Below are positions 43,551-55,929 of a stretch of DNA of 64,000 bases, in pieces. How positions within the stretch are numbered: position 1 is the stretch's first letter; each line of letters begins with the position of its first letter. A model generated the notes under the pieces. It saw only the letters and a list, made by a program, of their open reading frames with translations. It did not search any database and was not told where the DNA came from. The position numbers were made by a program, and so were the translations under genes. This stretch comes from Haliclona indistincta (taxonomy: Eukaryota; Porifera; Demospongiae; Haplosclerida; Chalinidae). The stretch spans positions 4,082,547 to 4,146,546 of the forward strand of contig OZ024791.1 of NCBI GenBank assembly GCA_964017065.1, read 5' to 3'.

Positions 43551-46365
43551 TTATGGTAGAAGAACTACTTTAATAGACTTGCTGCTATTGTTGACCATGT
43601 CCAGACCTTTCACAACATCTTCCATCTTTAACTTGTGAGTGATCATTTCCTGTCAAATAGAAAGCCAAATGTACATGAAGATGCAAGTGCCTGCCCAAGA
43701 CTAGAAGGAGCATCCAATGGTACTTCCTACACAAAACTAGTGCCATGTGCTGTAGCACCCAGCACATGTGTTAAGGACTCTTGTCCAGTTTCATTAGGAA
43801 CAGCTGTAACCATATTGTGTGGCCTTATCTATAAAATGATTTCCTACTTCATCATAGGTTAGGATGCTCCTTCTAGTCAGTGTCCAAGTTATAAGTATAG
43901 GTGAGAACTGTATGTTTTGACATGTGTGAATAATAACCTCAAGTGGTAATTGGTTGTTTTCGATCATCCTAATAGCTTGTGGGTAAGTGTAAGGACCTAT
44001 AGTAGACCACCAGTACATAGGTTAGTCTCACCAATATCACACCTGGTAACTCACTACAATGGCCTCCACGTATAGTAAGCTCTGCATAAAAATGGCATCA
44101 ACTGATAGTATTATAATGTCATGGAGCTCACCTTTGGCGTCTGAAATGAAAGTCCAGTCAGCAGATGTTTCTTTTCCAAACACACTGTACTCAACAAATG
44201 TGCCTTGCCTTGCAATCATCTGTAATCTGATTATTTAGAACAATAATTTATGTCGTATGGCAGTAATTATTGCCAGGTAGAGTTGGGACAAGCTTCAAAA
44301 AAATAAAATTTCAGATTCTTGGATTTAATGACGATGTGGATGTGGTTACTACGTGATGTGCATACACGATAACGAAATAATTAACCCACTATTAATTGAG
44401 TTTTGCTCACCCCTGGTTGACAGACACAGGGCTTCCGGTGGCTTCAATGTATACATCACACCCGTATCCTTCTGAGAGTTTCTTAACTTCATCAACTACC
44501 TTGCATTTAGTTGGATTGAGTACAACTTGTGCTCCACATTTGCGAGCAATATCTAGCTGAGATAATGCATTATTTCAAAGTTTTGAAAGATGTTGATATA
44601 AATACCTTCCATTCATAAAGATCCAGTGCAATTAGTAGTTTGGGGTTCTTAAGTTTAGCTGCTGCTACCATTCCTAATCCAAGAGGCCCACAGCCTGACA
44701 CGACTACAACATCATTGAACTGAATATTTCCTAGTTCAACGGAATGAATTGAGCAAGCCAAAGGCTCTATGAATGCTGCCTTCCAAGGAGGAATACTCTT
44801 AGGAACCTGTGTATATATGTATTATGCATAATTGAGGCACGTTAGCTATAAAGACTTTATGGTTGATAGCATTTCTTGGGTAGATCATATACTCAGCCAT
44901 GGCACCTACACACATTTGAACTTAGCTATACAGTAAACTGAATTAACTTACCATGCGAACTCTGATGAAATCCATACACGTCATGTGGAATACCTACAAA
45001 ACAAGGTTATCTCATGGGAATACTACACGTTACTAATAATTCCTAATTGATTTGTGTGTGTGTGCGTGTGTGTGTGTGTGTGTGTGTAGTAGTATTAGCA
45101 TTACAAACAGACAATGAAGATGAATCTCACACATGTTATAGTCTCCTCTCTTGCAATAACGACAGTCCCAACATGGAACTATATTCTCTGAGATAGCATG
45201 GTCACCGATTTCCAATTTGTATTTTTCACCAGCACCTATTATCATTAAGGTTTTATTTTGCTCCTTGCACAACATGGCATGGTAGAATGCTATCATACAT
45301 TGAAATATTATAGGCCTACCAGGTCTTCCTATAAAATAAGAAATCTCACACATTAGAGGCTTGCCACTAATTGATATGGTTTAACATTTCAAAAACTGAC
45401 AGTTTAGTGGCTGCCCTAGATGTGTGATTGTCAGAGGGTTTGGATTTGTTGGTCGGTCGGTATGTGCCTGTGCTTTCAAAAGCTTACCACTCTAAAACCA
45501 CCTCGAAATAGCTGTAATTTCTATTCCCCAAAGGCACCCGGTCTGTCAAATGCTATGGCTATGCTTTTCCAACAGGTTCACTGCTGATAAGATCATTACA
45601 GTAACTGGTTGTAGCCATTGCAAGCCAGACTGAGTACACTTGCACTACAGACTCTCTGCCTGCTGCTACCATTATACTGCCCATTCTACTGTCTGTAGCT
45701 ACTGTTGCTACTCAGTACTAATGTTGGTGCAGCAAGCAATCCTCCTGTTCTAGTGCAACTACTTCTACGCTTTGTTGCAACTACTGATCCTGCTTTGCTG
45801 CAACAAGTACTGCTCTACTGCCTCCTGCTCTACTCAGACTCTTTCCAGGCTCTAGCATTGTTTCTGAATTTGCAACAGCGACCAGGGACTGATGGTATGT
45901 GTTCCACCCTAGCAATTCTTATTTGATTGATTTTACCCGAGATCTTACTCGCTGAGATGCTGACCTTTCCCCAATTTAACAACTTCCCCAACAAACTCAT
46001 GTCCTGGGATTACAGGAGGCTGCACATATCTAGACCACACCTCGCTACCTGCAGAGTGTGTCAACAGTGAACATGGGTGTGTATATAAAGTTTGCAAATC
46101 ACTAACCCCAAAAGTATGGAGCACCGGCATAACACTTAGCGTCTCCGGCACAAACACCAACAGCGAGTACTTTTACGAGCACTTCACCATCACCAACATC
46201 TGGAACGGGGCGTGTCTCGGCACGATAGTCTTCTGTTCACGTTCAACACAACAAAATGTAAACTCAGCAGCTCTTACCAGCCTTGTACAATCACTTACGA
46301 GGAGCATGACATACAATACATTTCATCTCAGACGGCAAGCAGCACTCTCTGGGAACTGTGGCCAT
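43551..46365 (-). CDS. zinc-dependent medium-chain dehydrogenase, polyol (sorbitol/erythritol-type) dehydrogenase-like
   Basis: Oxidises a polyol or secondary alcohol with NAD(P)+; the exact substrate is not readable. Exons: 46299-46365 (ATG 46365, MKCIVCHAP), 46107-46232 (VGVCAGD: catalytic-zinc Cys), 45965-46048 (PGHEFVGEVVKLG: zinc His-Glu), 45131-45235 (CWDCRYCKRGDYNMC: four structural-zinc Cys) and 44952-44993. A small exon near 44871-44913 comes next. About 44603-44812 holds EPLACSIHSVELG and the Rossmann GCGPLGLGMV. Further exons lie at about 44412-44555, 44135-44220, 44010-44080 and 43939-43997. The last (43551-43649) reads ITHKLKMEDVVKGLDMV and ends KSIKVVLLP before TAA at 43551. About 350 residues, the normal family length. 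The minus-strand glypican lies 186 bp upstream. The last intron holds a MITE (43699-43878); another intron holds a (GT)n tract. Confidence 0.88.
43699..43878. mobile_element. 180-bp MITE with 17-bp perfect inverted ends
   Basis: GACTAGAAGGAGCATCC at 43699-43715 recurs inverted at 43862-43878. The interior includes a second small palindrome (GCACATG…). It lies in the intron between the last two dehydrogenase exons. No target duplication is evident. Confidence 0.6.
45053..45087. repeat. (GT)n microsatellite
   Basis: About 17 GT units with one GC interruption, in the intron after the structural-zinc exon of the dehydrogenase. Confidence 0.95.
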
Positions 46366-46551
46366 TTTGCGTTAAAAAAATAAACACTACCGTAATAATA
46401 ATTATTATTAATTTTTATGGGCGATAAAAATTCTTGAAAACATTGCTGTACAACAGAACAAAATAATAACCATATGCAACTGAACAGATGACGTCCTATA
46501 ATGCCAAACAGTATAAAATGCAGTTGTGAATGTATTATATAGAATGGAATT

Positions 46552-48974
46552 TCAGGATGAGAAGCATAAAGTCAATATACAGCTCAAGATCAAAAGACAA
46601 GAAGGCAACATGGAAGTAGCACCACCAGATGGAGTTGGTCGTAAGTCATAAACGTGATGATCAGATTTATTTGAACTTGTAGTCTGATGTGCTGTCTCTC
46701 CAGCATCATAATCAATATCTTCTTCATCAGCAGTATTGTGTTGCAGTGTGTTTACCACATCTTCATCGTCTGGTAAGACCTGAGGATCAGTTGTTGTTGG
46801 TTGCAATCTTGTAGTTGGTGGTTCAGTCCCGCTTGGATTTCCAAACTGGTTTTGTTTCAAATCACTAACAATTCTTATAACAATGTGCTTTTTTCTGTTA
46901 TGTGCATTCTCTGCATCTGCATGTGGTGAATAACCACTGCCGGCAAAATTCATCTGTTCGCCGCTTCCACTTCCTTCACCACTACTTTCTGGAATATCGG
47001 TAGGAAGTACACTTATAGGTTTGGGTCGAACTGAACATGTTAGTTCTGTCCTATATTGACAATCTTCATCATCTGATTCTAAACATTCATATAGTGACAG
47101 AAGAGAGCTAACTGCTTGTGTTAGTCGCTTGATCTTGTTTCTTGGTCTTCTGTATTGGCCTGTGCCTAGAAACCTTTTGCTTTTAAAAGCAGGGTTGCTT
47201 GCTTGGTCAGCTTCAAAGCGTCCCACAAGAGAATGTTTATAGCTTCAAATAATCAAATTAAGAAGAATAAATGAGATCAGTGTAGAGTAGGCACTGATTG
47301 AATTAGGTGTGGTTAGAAGCACTCTTAGCAACAGATGCACTTTGAAACAACTTTACTATAATTACTACAATACATCATGCACCACATGCAGACAAGTATG
47401 GTATACTACTGTGTGATGAATGCATTATTGTACCTTCCCAATGCAGTTCCATTCCAACAATCTCGATTTCTTATGTATTTTAGCAGTTGAGGATTTACAG
47501 AGCAAAACATTTCTGGGATTTCTTTTATCAGCGTTCCAAGAATCGAAAAGTGGTTGATCTCTTTTTCTGTTGCTTGAGCGATAGTAGTATGATCTTTTTG
47601 TGCCGTATGTGTTGATATAGCTGCTGAATACAGTGAAAATCGGTCTTGATCAAGTGCAGTGCTGCTATATGGTGATACTGTACTATAGCTTTCAGTGCCA
47701 ATAACCTGAGGTGAAATTATGCCATTAAGGAACACTTACAAACATACTTACCAAGTTTGATAGAGTAGTATTAATATGTTTTGTTAAACTGAAGAAGATG
47801 CTCAATACATTCGATGTTAGCAGGACTGGGCTCATCTGATGTGAGATGAATCTTGAGAAATCCTTAACCTTACTGGAAAGCATTTTAAGGCCTGGTGTGA
47901 GCTCAACTGCCTCTGCCATGCAGCCTCTCATTACATTCAAACAATGTCCATCACAGGAAACTGTTCTTTGGTATCCACTACAGGCAGCACATCTTTGAAT
48001 TGTAAACAAACCACGCAAACAGCTGTCTGAGAACTTGTTTCTTAGTAGAGTCAGAGAGACAGCATTAATAGCTTCAAACGATTCTGCTATCATCTTAATG
48101 TTGTTGAGTGTTGGTGCCAGCTGTTGAAGAACGGGCTGATACCACAGCTGAACTATAGCTTCTTCAATCTCCATACGCCTTGTGGAGTTAATAGTCATAT
48201 TAACTTCACTTTTTTGCCAGTGTCTGTCAAATATCATTCTAATAGTAAGGTTGACAGTACGTGGCAAGAAACACAGATCTTTAGTGTGAACGAGCTTGTA
48301 AATGTGATCAAACAGATCATTAAAGATGGCATCTGTAGCAACTTGCGGTTCATTCATTGCTTTAGCAATTTCAGCTACCAACAGGCCTTTGGAGCTATTG
48401 AAAATGCTAAATACAGCACCTGCAGAAAAGCGGTCTAATGGTAACAAAATTCATAGCGGTGACAGGTGCTTAGATAAGTAGAAGCCCTTCTCTAAAGGAG
48501 GTGCTAGTCATCTGTGGTTTCTACATGTTTTGCTGCATGTCGCAACGCAGATTCATGCATGTCGCTTACTGTTAAGTGTTCGTCCAGAGGAAAACAAAGG
48601 AGGGTTCACATTTTCTATCCTCTTTTGAAGTGCAGTGAGATAACGGCGGTCGTAATCTTTTTCCATCGCTCGCAGCAATTCAGGTTCTACCGAGGTTTTA
48701 CAGCATGTGCCCTTCATTCCAGCGCAAAGGGATTTACTGGAAACTGGAGAAAAGACAGATTAAAATAATACATGTACTGTAGATTCCGATTACCTCCAAC
48801 TGGCTTGCTTGTTTCTAAACCATTCACCAAGACAGTGATATTGATCGAGGCATCATCCAAGAAAAACTGGGCCATCCTAAAACAGACCGTATTTTCATCG
48901 ATAAAAGCGCTCGAGACATTTAGTAAAACGAGCACGGACAGAAGAGTCGTTACTAGAGACGTTAGGAGCAGCAT
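46552..48974 (-). CDS. glypican, GPI-anchored heparan sulfate proteoglycan core protein
   Basis: Cell-surface core protein that modulates growth factor and Wnt/Hedgehog-type signalling in animals. Exon 1 (about 48795-48974) starts with a hydrophobic signal peptide (MLLLTSLVTTLLSVLVLL). Exon 2 (about 48580-48744) has CAGMKGTCCKTSVEPELL, the conserved CxxxxxTCC cluster. Exon 3 (about 47752-48424) holds the helical core with CSGYQRTVSCDGHCLNVMRG, the glypican signature. Exon 4 is about 47441-47708 and ends CWNGTALG; exon 5 (46552 to about 47245) continues YKHSLVGRFEADQASNPAF. Glycosaminoglycan sites appear as SGEGSGSG and GSGYS next to acidic residues. The C-terminus ends in a hydrophobic GPI-type tail (SCLLILSCILTLCFSS). 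Length is about 540 residues, as in the family. Assignment to GPC1/2/4/6 or GPC3/5 is not attempted. Confidence 0.93.
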
Positions 48975-50395
48975 CTTGTTTCGACTCGCTGCGAGCTATG
49001 CTGCGGTTGTACAGGCAACATTGATTTTAATAGGGACGGATATTGTTATCTAACCTACATCACTTCCTTTTCCACGGACCTGACTTTCTCCGACTTCTCT
49101 AAATTAATGTTTCACGTTTGACAGTGATACTATGGACTATGGAGTCTGTGGGTTATAATTATGTTACATGTAGTACATGTAGTTTGTGAACAGTCACTTG
49201 CACAACTAGTCTGGATCAGCATCGCTTTGGGGTGAAATACCATTCATCAAAAAATGCATAATAATATAATACCAGTGATAAATGAGAAATGAGCTAGTCT
49301 AGCCTAGGTTAACCATGGAGCTTGGCAAGGCAAAACAAAACAAAAATAAATAAGTAAACTCTTAAATAAAATAAAATAAGTAATAACAATAATTATAAAG
49401 GTCTATTCTTCGTCCACACCGTTGAGTCTCTGGCATTGAATATACGATACGAACAGGCAATGGATACACCTTCCCTCTGGTGTTAGGTTATGTTGTGTAC
49501 ACTTAATAAGTGCTAACTAATGTAGCTAGTCCCATTATTGTTAAGTCATTGAAAAGGACTAGTATCTTACTCATTTATATTATTTGATTTTATTCTATTC
49601 TTCTATTGCTGCTTTTCTAATAAAGTCTTTCTAACTATCGAACCCCCGAACGCTACAGTACATTCCTCCACTCAATTCAGCTCATAAATGATCTTTGTCT
49701 TTCTATTCATTCTCTCATGGTCTAAACTAAACTGTTTCTTCTAAACTGTTTCTTCTAATGCATTAGCGATGGAACCCTAGGTGACTGCCTTGAACCGCTC
49801 CAATCATATCGTCTCAATACATGTCAGTCAAAAAATTATTCTACATGTAAAACTTAATTATCTCCTCTTTGGCCGAGTGACAGATTCCAAATGCTTATAA
49901 TGCTTTGATGCTCACTTACTATCCCTAAGCTAAGTTTTGCTGTTGTCTGTGAATGTGACAATGTTGTTTTAATCACTGTGGTCTTTGATCTGGAAAACTG
50001 TTCTCTCAGCTCAGTGACAATGCCACTTCTTTCTCCAATGCATCATTCCTTCGATCAGCCTCTATCACAGCTGATCGATGAAGAAAGCGCCAAAAACCTC
50101 GTTCTTGAATAATTATTCTCTTTTTTGTCCGTTCCTAAGAATAATTGAGTCACTCGATTCTCTTAAGAACCTTGGTTAACATAATCATGCATTAATTAAT
50201 GATTTAACATCTAAATGTATTTTATCTTCTGATCGCTGTAGCTGTCTAAACTCATTCCATCAACTAATTATCATAATTATTTATTATAAGTGAACAACAG
50301 CACAAGAAAAAAGACAAGAAAAACTACGAGAACCAAACAGGTTTGTTGGTAGCCATGCAGAGTATTATGAAAAAAGTCTTGGCATAGCAACAGAA
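48975..50395. other. spacer between MPI 3' end and glypican start
   Basis: 1.4 kb without a recognised gene. It holds an A/T-rich simple stretch (49326-49400), a tandem AAACTGTTTCTTCT doublet (about 49729-49757) and poly-pyrimidine sequences. No inverted ends or target duplications are evident. The glypican promoter must lie at its left end and MPI 3' processing signals at its right end. Confidence 0.4.
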
Positions 50396-53300
50396 TCAGA
50401 TCTCACAGTAAGCTTGATAAAGAGTAGGATGCATCCCATGCTGATAAAGTATGAAAACCTGACATCCTGCAGGAAGAAAGAGCACGTCTCCTTTACTGCA
50501 CTCTTGCTCATCGATCAACTTATTTTCAACAGTCAGTCTTATTTTACATACACCATCCATTAAAATAATAATGCTTGGTCCTTTTACAACAGGAACTTTC
50601 AGTTCGCCATCGCCATCAGATGAGGGACATTGAATATGTGCAACTGTAAACTCAGGAGCTGGTGGGTCGTACACAGAAATGTTTTCATTCATTGGGTGTG
50701 GCTTAGGATAGAATATGTTTTCAGCTGCTGACTTGGTAGAATAAGTCAACATGTTGCAAAGAGTGTCTTTGTCACGAAACTTTGGAGTAAGTCCAGCACG
50801 TACGACATTGTCCCCACATGCCATGCATTCCAAACATTCTACAGTAAAAAAAACAATAATAGTTAGTAGTACATGTACATGTAAACATGACTAGTATACT
50901 GGAGCAGACATTGAATATTGGCCATTGATTAGGATATTCGTACATGTAGTTAATGACTAATTTAGGTACAGATATAATATGCTACTTTTGTGTTGTCAAA
51001 AATTAATGTCTGAACACTATTGAGCTTCTTGTTTTCATGACTGTTACATGGCCCACTTCTGACTCGAATAAGCGAAAATAAAACCACCTACAGTTACGAC
51101 AAATTTTAATGATACATGCACACCATCAAGTGGCTTAGTACATTTAATACTATTCTAGAGAATTTTCTCATTGACTTTAAAAGCTGCTACTGTCAATTTT
51201 ACTGCCTTCCTTAGTCTGCCAGTGACTGTGTCTAGTGTGTCTACTGGTTGCAATGAAGCATACCAGCGCCATTCCTTGCTACTATAATCAGATACACTGT
51301 ATTAATCGTTTTAACAAATTCCATCAAATAATGACCACACAAAGTACTACTACCATTGCTGGCTATGAAACAGCATCGCTGATTTGCCAGTGACTTTCAG
51401 TAAAATCTACAAAGTGCAAAGGTAATCTCAGGAACGTTGTGTACCAGGTTTCCCATTCTCAATGTGCAAGTCTAGATCCAAATGAGCTCCAGTTTCACCA
51501 CCAAAGCAGCTTCATTGTAAAACAACAGCACTTGTTGTTGACGAATATTGGAGGTATGATTAATGAGTTCTTAGATTGTAGTTTTTACGGGGAGACTTAA
51601 TTATTATGGATTTCGCTACAAACAGTTACACACTCTTTCAGCCAATGTGTTCCTGGTATCAATACAAAATCCTCTTTTCTCATTAGTTACAGTATAGACA
51701 CCTTGCAGTGCCCAATCAACAACAAGCGTTAAAGGTACTGACAAGCACTCTCGGCACATTGTACCATAATCACTATAATCAGCTCACCTCCGAAAATGTA
51801 TGCATGTGGTTCATTGGGAGCAAGGTATAAGGCTTGACCAGGTTCTAACTGAAGGAAATTCAGAAAGAATACACACAAACACCCAACATCACCAGGGAAC
51901 CAGTTATACAGTTTTAGCAGCAATTCTGTGTCTTGAGTAGGCACATCTAAATAAAAAACAATAAAAGATACATTCTCTGTGATAACTAGTACATTCATGG
52001 AATGGCAGGGGCGAGCCTTTTTGTGCTATAATGTTAATATTAATTTTAACAGCGCTAATGGGTTTGTTGATGGTGAATAGTTTAGTTATGTTCAGATTAT
52101 GGTGCACTTTCTCCAGCTATCTCTTGCTGAGTGTGTTCCTTGCCTAGGCGTCATGGGAACAATGTACCTGGAACAACTGAAAGATGTGATGAGTAGGGTT
52201 CCTCGGTCTCCTCACTCACTGCAGGCTCTACTGCTAACACACACGAGCTCATTAGACGTACCTAAGTTACTGTTTGCTCTGTTGCAGCTACTGCTTTCCG
52301 CCGGCGTCTCCGGTAGGCCCTTTTGATATTCCTTTTGTCGCTCCAGTCGTCCGCTTTCACGTTGATAGGGTGACTCTGCCTCTCGTCGTCGCTTTCTGGT
52401 AGCGGCCTTGTCGTGTAAAGTTGTTGCTTTTCAGGTGTCTCTGATCTCTGTTGTTGTCGTCCCTGAGTCATCTGCATCATTGCCAGAATGCCAGGTATCT
52501 TGTTTGAAACCAAGCGCCAATTATAATGTGCGCACGTGCTAAAAGGGCGTTTCCTACTTCTCGGGAACATTGAAAAGGACAAACGCTACCCCATGACAGA
52601 TAGATTGATAGATACATACATTCCCCGCCGCATGGGCCATTGTGCCAATCAATGTGGGGCTCGCTCAGGCTCGCCCCAATAAGTACAGTCACCCGATCCG
52701 TTTGGCATTACAGTGTTTAGTTCTCGTTTATACAGTTGTAACTTTCTTCACGAACATTGGATCGACTTGGAACTTTAATCGATCGATTCTAGCGCCTATC
52801 TCTCACCTAGATCTTCAGATTTTGAATTGGTAAGTTGAGTAATTTTTTCACATCAACCGTTCTAATTCTTCGCAGGGCTGTTTCGGCCGCTGAATTCTGG
52901 CCGTTGAATTCTGGCACCATTTCTCGATCTCTACAGCGACGCTCTTACTTGTGGCTGCTTGAAGACTTGTAGTGTTGTAAAGAGATTGTCTGCTGAACAC
53001 GTTAGTTCTTGTTCAAATCAAGTGCGTGCTACCGTTTTTATTCTATAAGCGAAAAGAGAAAGTAAGGCTAGAGGGGCTATTTCAACAATTGAAATCACGT
53101 TCCAATTGGATTTGTACGTGGAGTCGGAATAGCTCCGGGTGACTGTAGTGATGGACTCAAACTATAGGTGAAACAGGAGTGTATAACGGGAAGGAGCATC
53201 CAACTCGGTAAAATAATAGCGAGCCACAAAGCACAAAGAAAGGGCTTAGTTCCCAACTTTAGTTTGGTTATTACCATACGGGATACGAGAGTTAGACGCT

Positions 53301-54907
53301 TCTTCTCCTTATACACTCCTGGCGAAAGAAAGTCACTCAATACTTCACCACCTCACACATGATGCAAGCTGCTGCTGTAGGGATACACTTCAGCATTACT
53401 ACTTGTTTATGAATGAGGTGTTCAAAACCTTCGGCTATTCTCACTTGTCAGAAAACATAAAATATGGCATCACACTAACATTATAGCTAAGCAGCTACTC
53501 TTTCACACAACAATGCACTATGTTAAAATGTCTAATTACATTTTTCTTACTTATTAGTGCTCCTGAATTCACCTTCTCTACTAATTTTTTAAGCTCGCTT
53601 TTCATGTTTTCCTCGTCATGAGTCATAAGCGCAGAGAAGCATTGCTTTAGTGCTGCCTTTATTTGTGTTTCACTGACATCATCTTTTGGCAAAGACAAAA
53701 GTTGTTCAACGGTTTCAACTCCTATGTATAATTAAGAAAAGATATGTAAAATAGTTAATAAGTCGCATATCTATAAAACAGAGGTGAATACATGTAGGTC
53801 ATGTGAACTCTCAGTCCAATCAAAGTTGTTATTTATACAGAGATTTACTGTAGAGGATCTAGATACTATATAAACAGTCATTTCGAATTTGTACTGCCTA
53901 TTCTGGAAAAATTAACTGTCTTGACAGGAGCAGAATATGAAACATTTTTTGATACTTATTAGCGAATGTGGCTAAACAATGTCCACTCTTAGGAAATACT
54001 AGTGGTATAGGCAGCAAAGATCAGAGAATAACATCTTAATGTATAAGAGAATCTTATTTGCAACTGAGCCAGCATGATTAAATACAATAATTATTATATA
54101 TGTATTATCAGCAGCTTATCAAACCAAGGAGCATACAAATTCTGCCACCCGGCGCATTGCACAAGGTCATACATGTACGTAAATGTAAGCTCTACTAGGG
54201 CCTGTATAATTCTCGCACACAATAGTGGTGCATTTATTTTCAGATATTCTGCTCCTTGGAATGATAAGCTCCTGTGAGAGTTACAATGGTCAATCATTAT
54301 CTTGGACACTTCAATAATCAAGTGCTAACCAATAAGTCGCTGTAGCTCAGGAATATTAGAAATATATTTGGTAATCTCAGATATTGGTCTAAATCCACAC
54401 AATCCTTGAAAGTCCTTCAGAGCAATGGCCATTTCAGGCTTATGGTTAGCATCAGGATAATGCTGTGGATCTGCAATATGGAGCTGCGCAGCATGCTCTT
54501 TTGAAGGGTGGGCTTGAATGGACAGAGATTTGTTGATAGAAAGAACCTTGAATAGAAATGGCAACTTGTTGTTAAAAACTTGTGCTACTTCTGAACCAAG
54601 TGCCAGTGGGTTGGATTCCAACCAGCTTTGGAGTGACTGGCCTGACAGAGATGGTGGGTATGAAATAAATGAAGGACATTTGGAATGAATTCCCATCCAT
54701 AGCTATATATAAGCCATAACATAAAATTAATTATTTATAATACACAACTGCTGTGAATATATATACCTCAGCATAGGGTGACTCTGCCTGAAGTACAAAC
54801 TTGGGGTCTTTTTGCTTCAGACGAGCTACTTCACTGTCCAACCCAATTTTTCCCCATGCATAAGTCTGCACACTACACGATAGCTTTAAAATACTGCACA
54901 AAGACAT
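50396..54907 (-). CDS. MPI: mannose-6-phosphate isomerase (phosphomannose isomerase)
   Basis: Zinc-dependent cytosolic enzyme that interconverts fructose-6-phosphate and mannose-6-phosphate, supplying GDP-mannose for glycosylation. Five exons join in frame: 54767-54907 (ATG 54907; SVQTYAWGKIG), 54330-54702, 53551-53721, 51788-51946 and 50396-50838, totalling 1287 bp or 428 residues, the normal size. Exon 2 has LSIQAHPSKEHA (zinc-binding Gln and His) and HKPEMAIAL (zinc Glu). Exon 4 has APNEPHAYI (zinc His). Exon 5 has ECMACGDNVVRAGLTPKF, the conserved active-site block. I chose ATG 54907 over an upstream in-frame ATG at 54928 because MSLCSILKLSC fits the family N-terminus. Intron 3 (1.6 kb) is the longest. 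A retrotransposon ends about 220 bp upstream of the start. Confidence 0.96.
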
Positions 54908-54961
54908 GTCACGTTGCCAATATTGCAAGCGGCTGGAAGCTCTGGACTAGGAGTTTGTAAA

Positions 54962-55030
54962 GTGATCTCCGGATAACCAAGAATCCGGCTGCAAGTCACA
55001 CCTGGGCTTCTTGGTTATACGGAGATCATG
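54962..55030. mobile_element. ~70-bp hairpin element just upstream of MPI
   Basis: TGATCTCCGGATAACCAAGAA pairs with TTCTTGGTTATACGGAGATCA across a loop of about 25 bp, with one bulge. It lies 55 bp upstream of the MPI start codon, so it falls in the promoter or 5' leader. It may be a tiny MITE; no target duplication is clear. Confidence 0.5.
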
Positions 55031-55124
55031 AGTAACAAAAACGGCGGTATCCAATGTGTAGACTGCAGTGCTTCTCTAACAGAAAAATTAATGCGAGTGA
55101 ACCTGGAGTGAACAAACCTTTTTA

Positions 55125-55237
55125 CTCCCGCCATGCAACTAAGCATGCACACACCCAACATGCACCCAGGACATGCACTTCACTCATAGTGTGTCAGGGC
55201 TGCTGTGCACGCCACTGTAACGCATATAATCATCACA
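55125..55237 (-). repeat. split direct repeat B2 (113 bp)
   Basis: Identical by eye to B1 at 55780-55892. Begins CTCCCGCCATGCAACTAAGC on the plus strand and ends ATAATCATCACA. It forms the 3' end of the element. Confidence 0.9.
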
Positions 55238-55625
55238 ACACTTTACAACCAACCACACAATCACAACGACACCAATGAGCTGGGGCCACCTAAACGCACA
55301 AATTAAATTTATGATTAGCGCGGCCCAACGCTAATCAAGGGAAAAACCCAGAGAGACCTAAAGCTTTTTGAGAAAAACTCTGGGAAAACCCATTACTGAT
55401 GTCAGCTCAAGAAAAACACAACTGAACTACTCTACTAGTTCAAGATTCTCTTTGTTGCTTCTCTGGAACCAATCTGGATATAGATATAGAGAACATTTTG
55501 GACAACAAACACCAACACTAGTACACTACAGTACTACTACAAAACATCCGTTCTCAGTTTCTTGATCCTGGAACGATCTGATAAATAGCCGAGGTAATAA
55601 CTTCAGAAGGGGGCGGGTGGGTGGG

Positions 55626-55779
55626 AATTAACAGAGTGGCGAAATGCACAACCCTAGAATGACTGCATTAACTAATCCACACCTTAAATACCCTACCACA
55701 CCATGACATCATGCTACGTCATGCATTGTCGGGAGCATATTTTCCGTCTAATTACTTCGTAAAACGACACAAAATATAT
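55626..55779 (-). repeat. split direct repeat A2 (154 bp)
   Basis: Identical by eye to A1 at 60351-60504. Begins AATTAACAGAGTGGCGAAAT on the plus strand. It abuts B1 with no intervening base, recreating the A-B circle junction expected of a circular intermediate. Confidence 0.92.
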
Positions 55780-55892
55780 CTCCCGCCATGCAACTAAGCA
55801 TGCACACACCCAACATGCACCCAGGACATGCACTTCACTCATAGTGTGTCAGGGCTGCTGTGCACGCCACTGTAACGCATATAATCATCACA
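55780..55892 (-). repeat. split direct repeat B1 (113 bp)
   Basis: Directly adjacent to A2. Same sequence as B2 at 55125-55237. Confidence 0.92.
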
Positions 55893-55929
55893 CTAGAGTC
55901 TAACAAAGAGCGGGTTTGTAACAATTTAA

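Noticed and set aside
52262..52582. Minus-strand 106-residue frame rich in Arg, Gln and Ser in MPI intron 3
   Set aside because: It looks somewhat protein-like, but no family is recognised, splice context is lacking, and the MPI exons on either side join perfectly without it.
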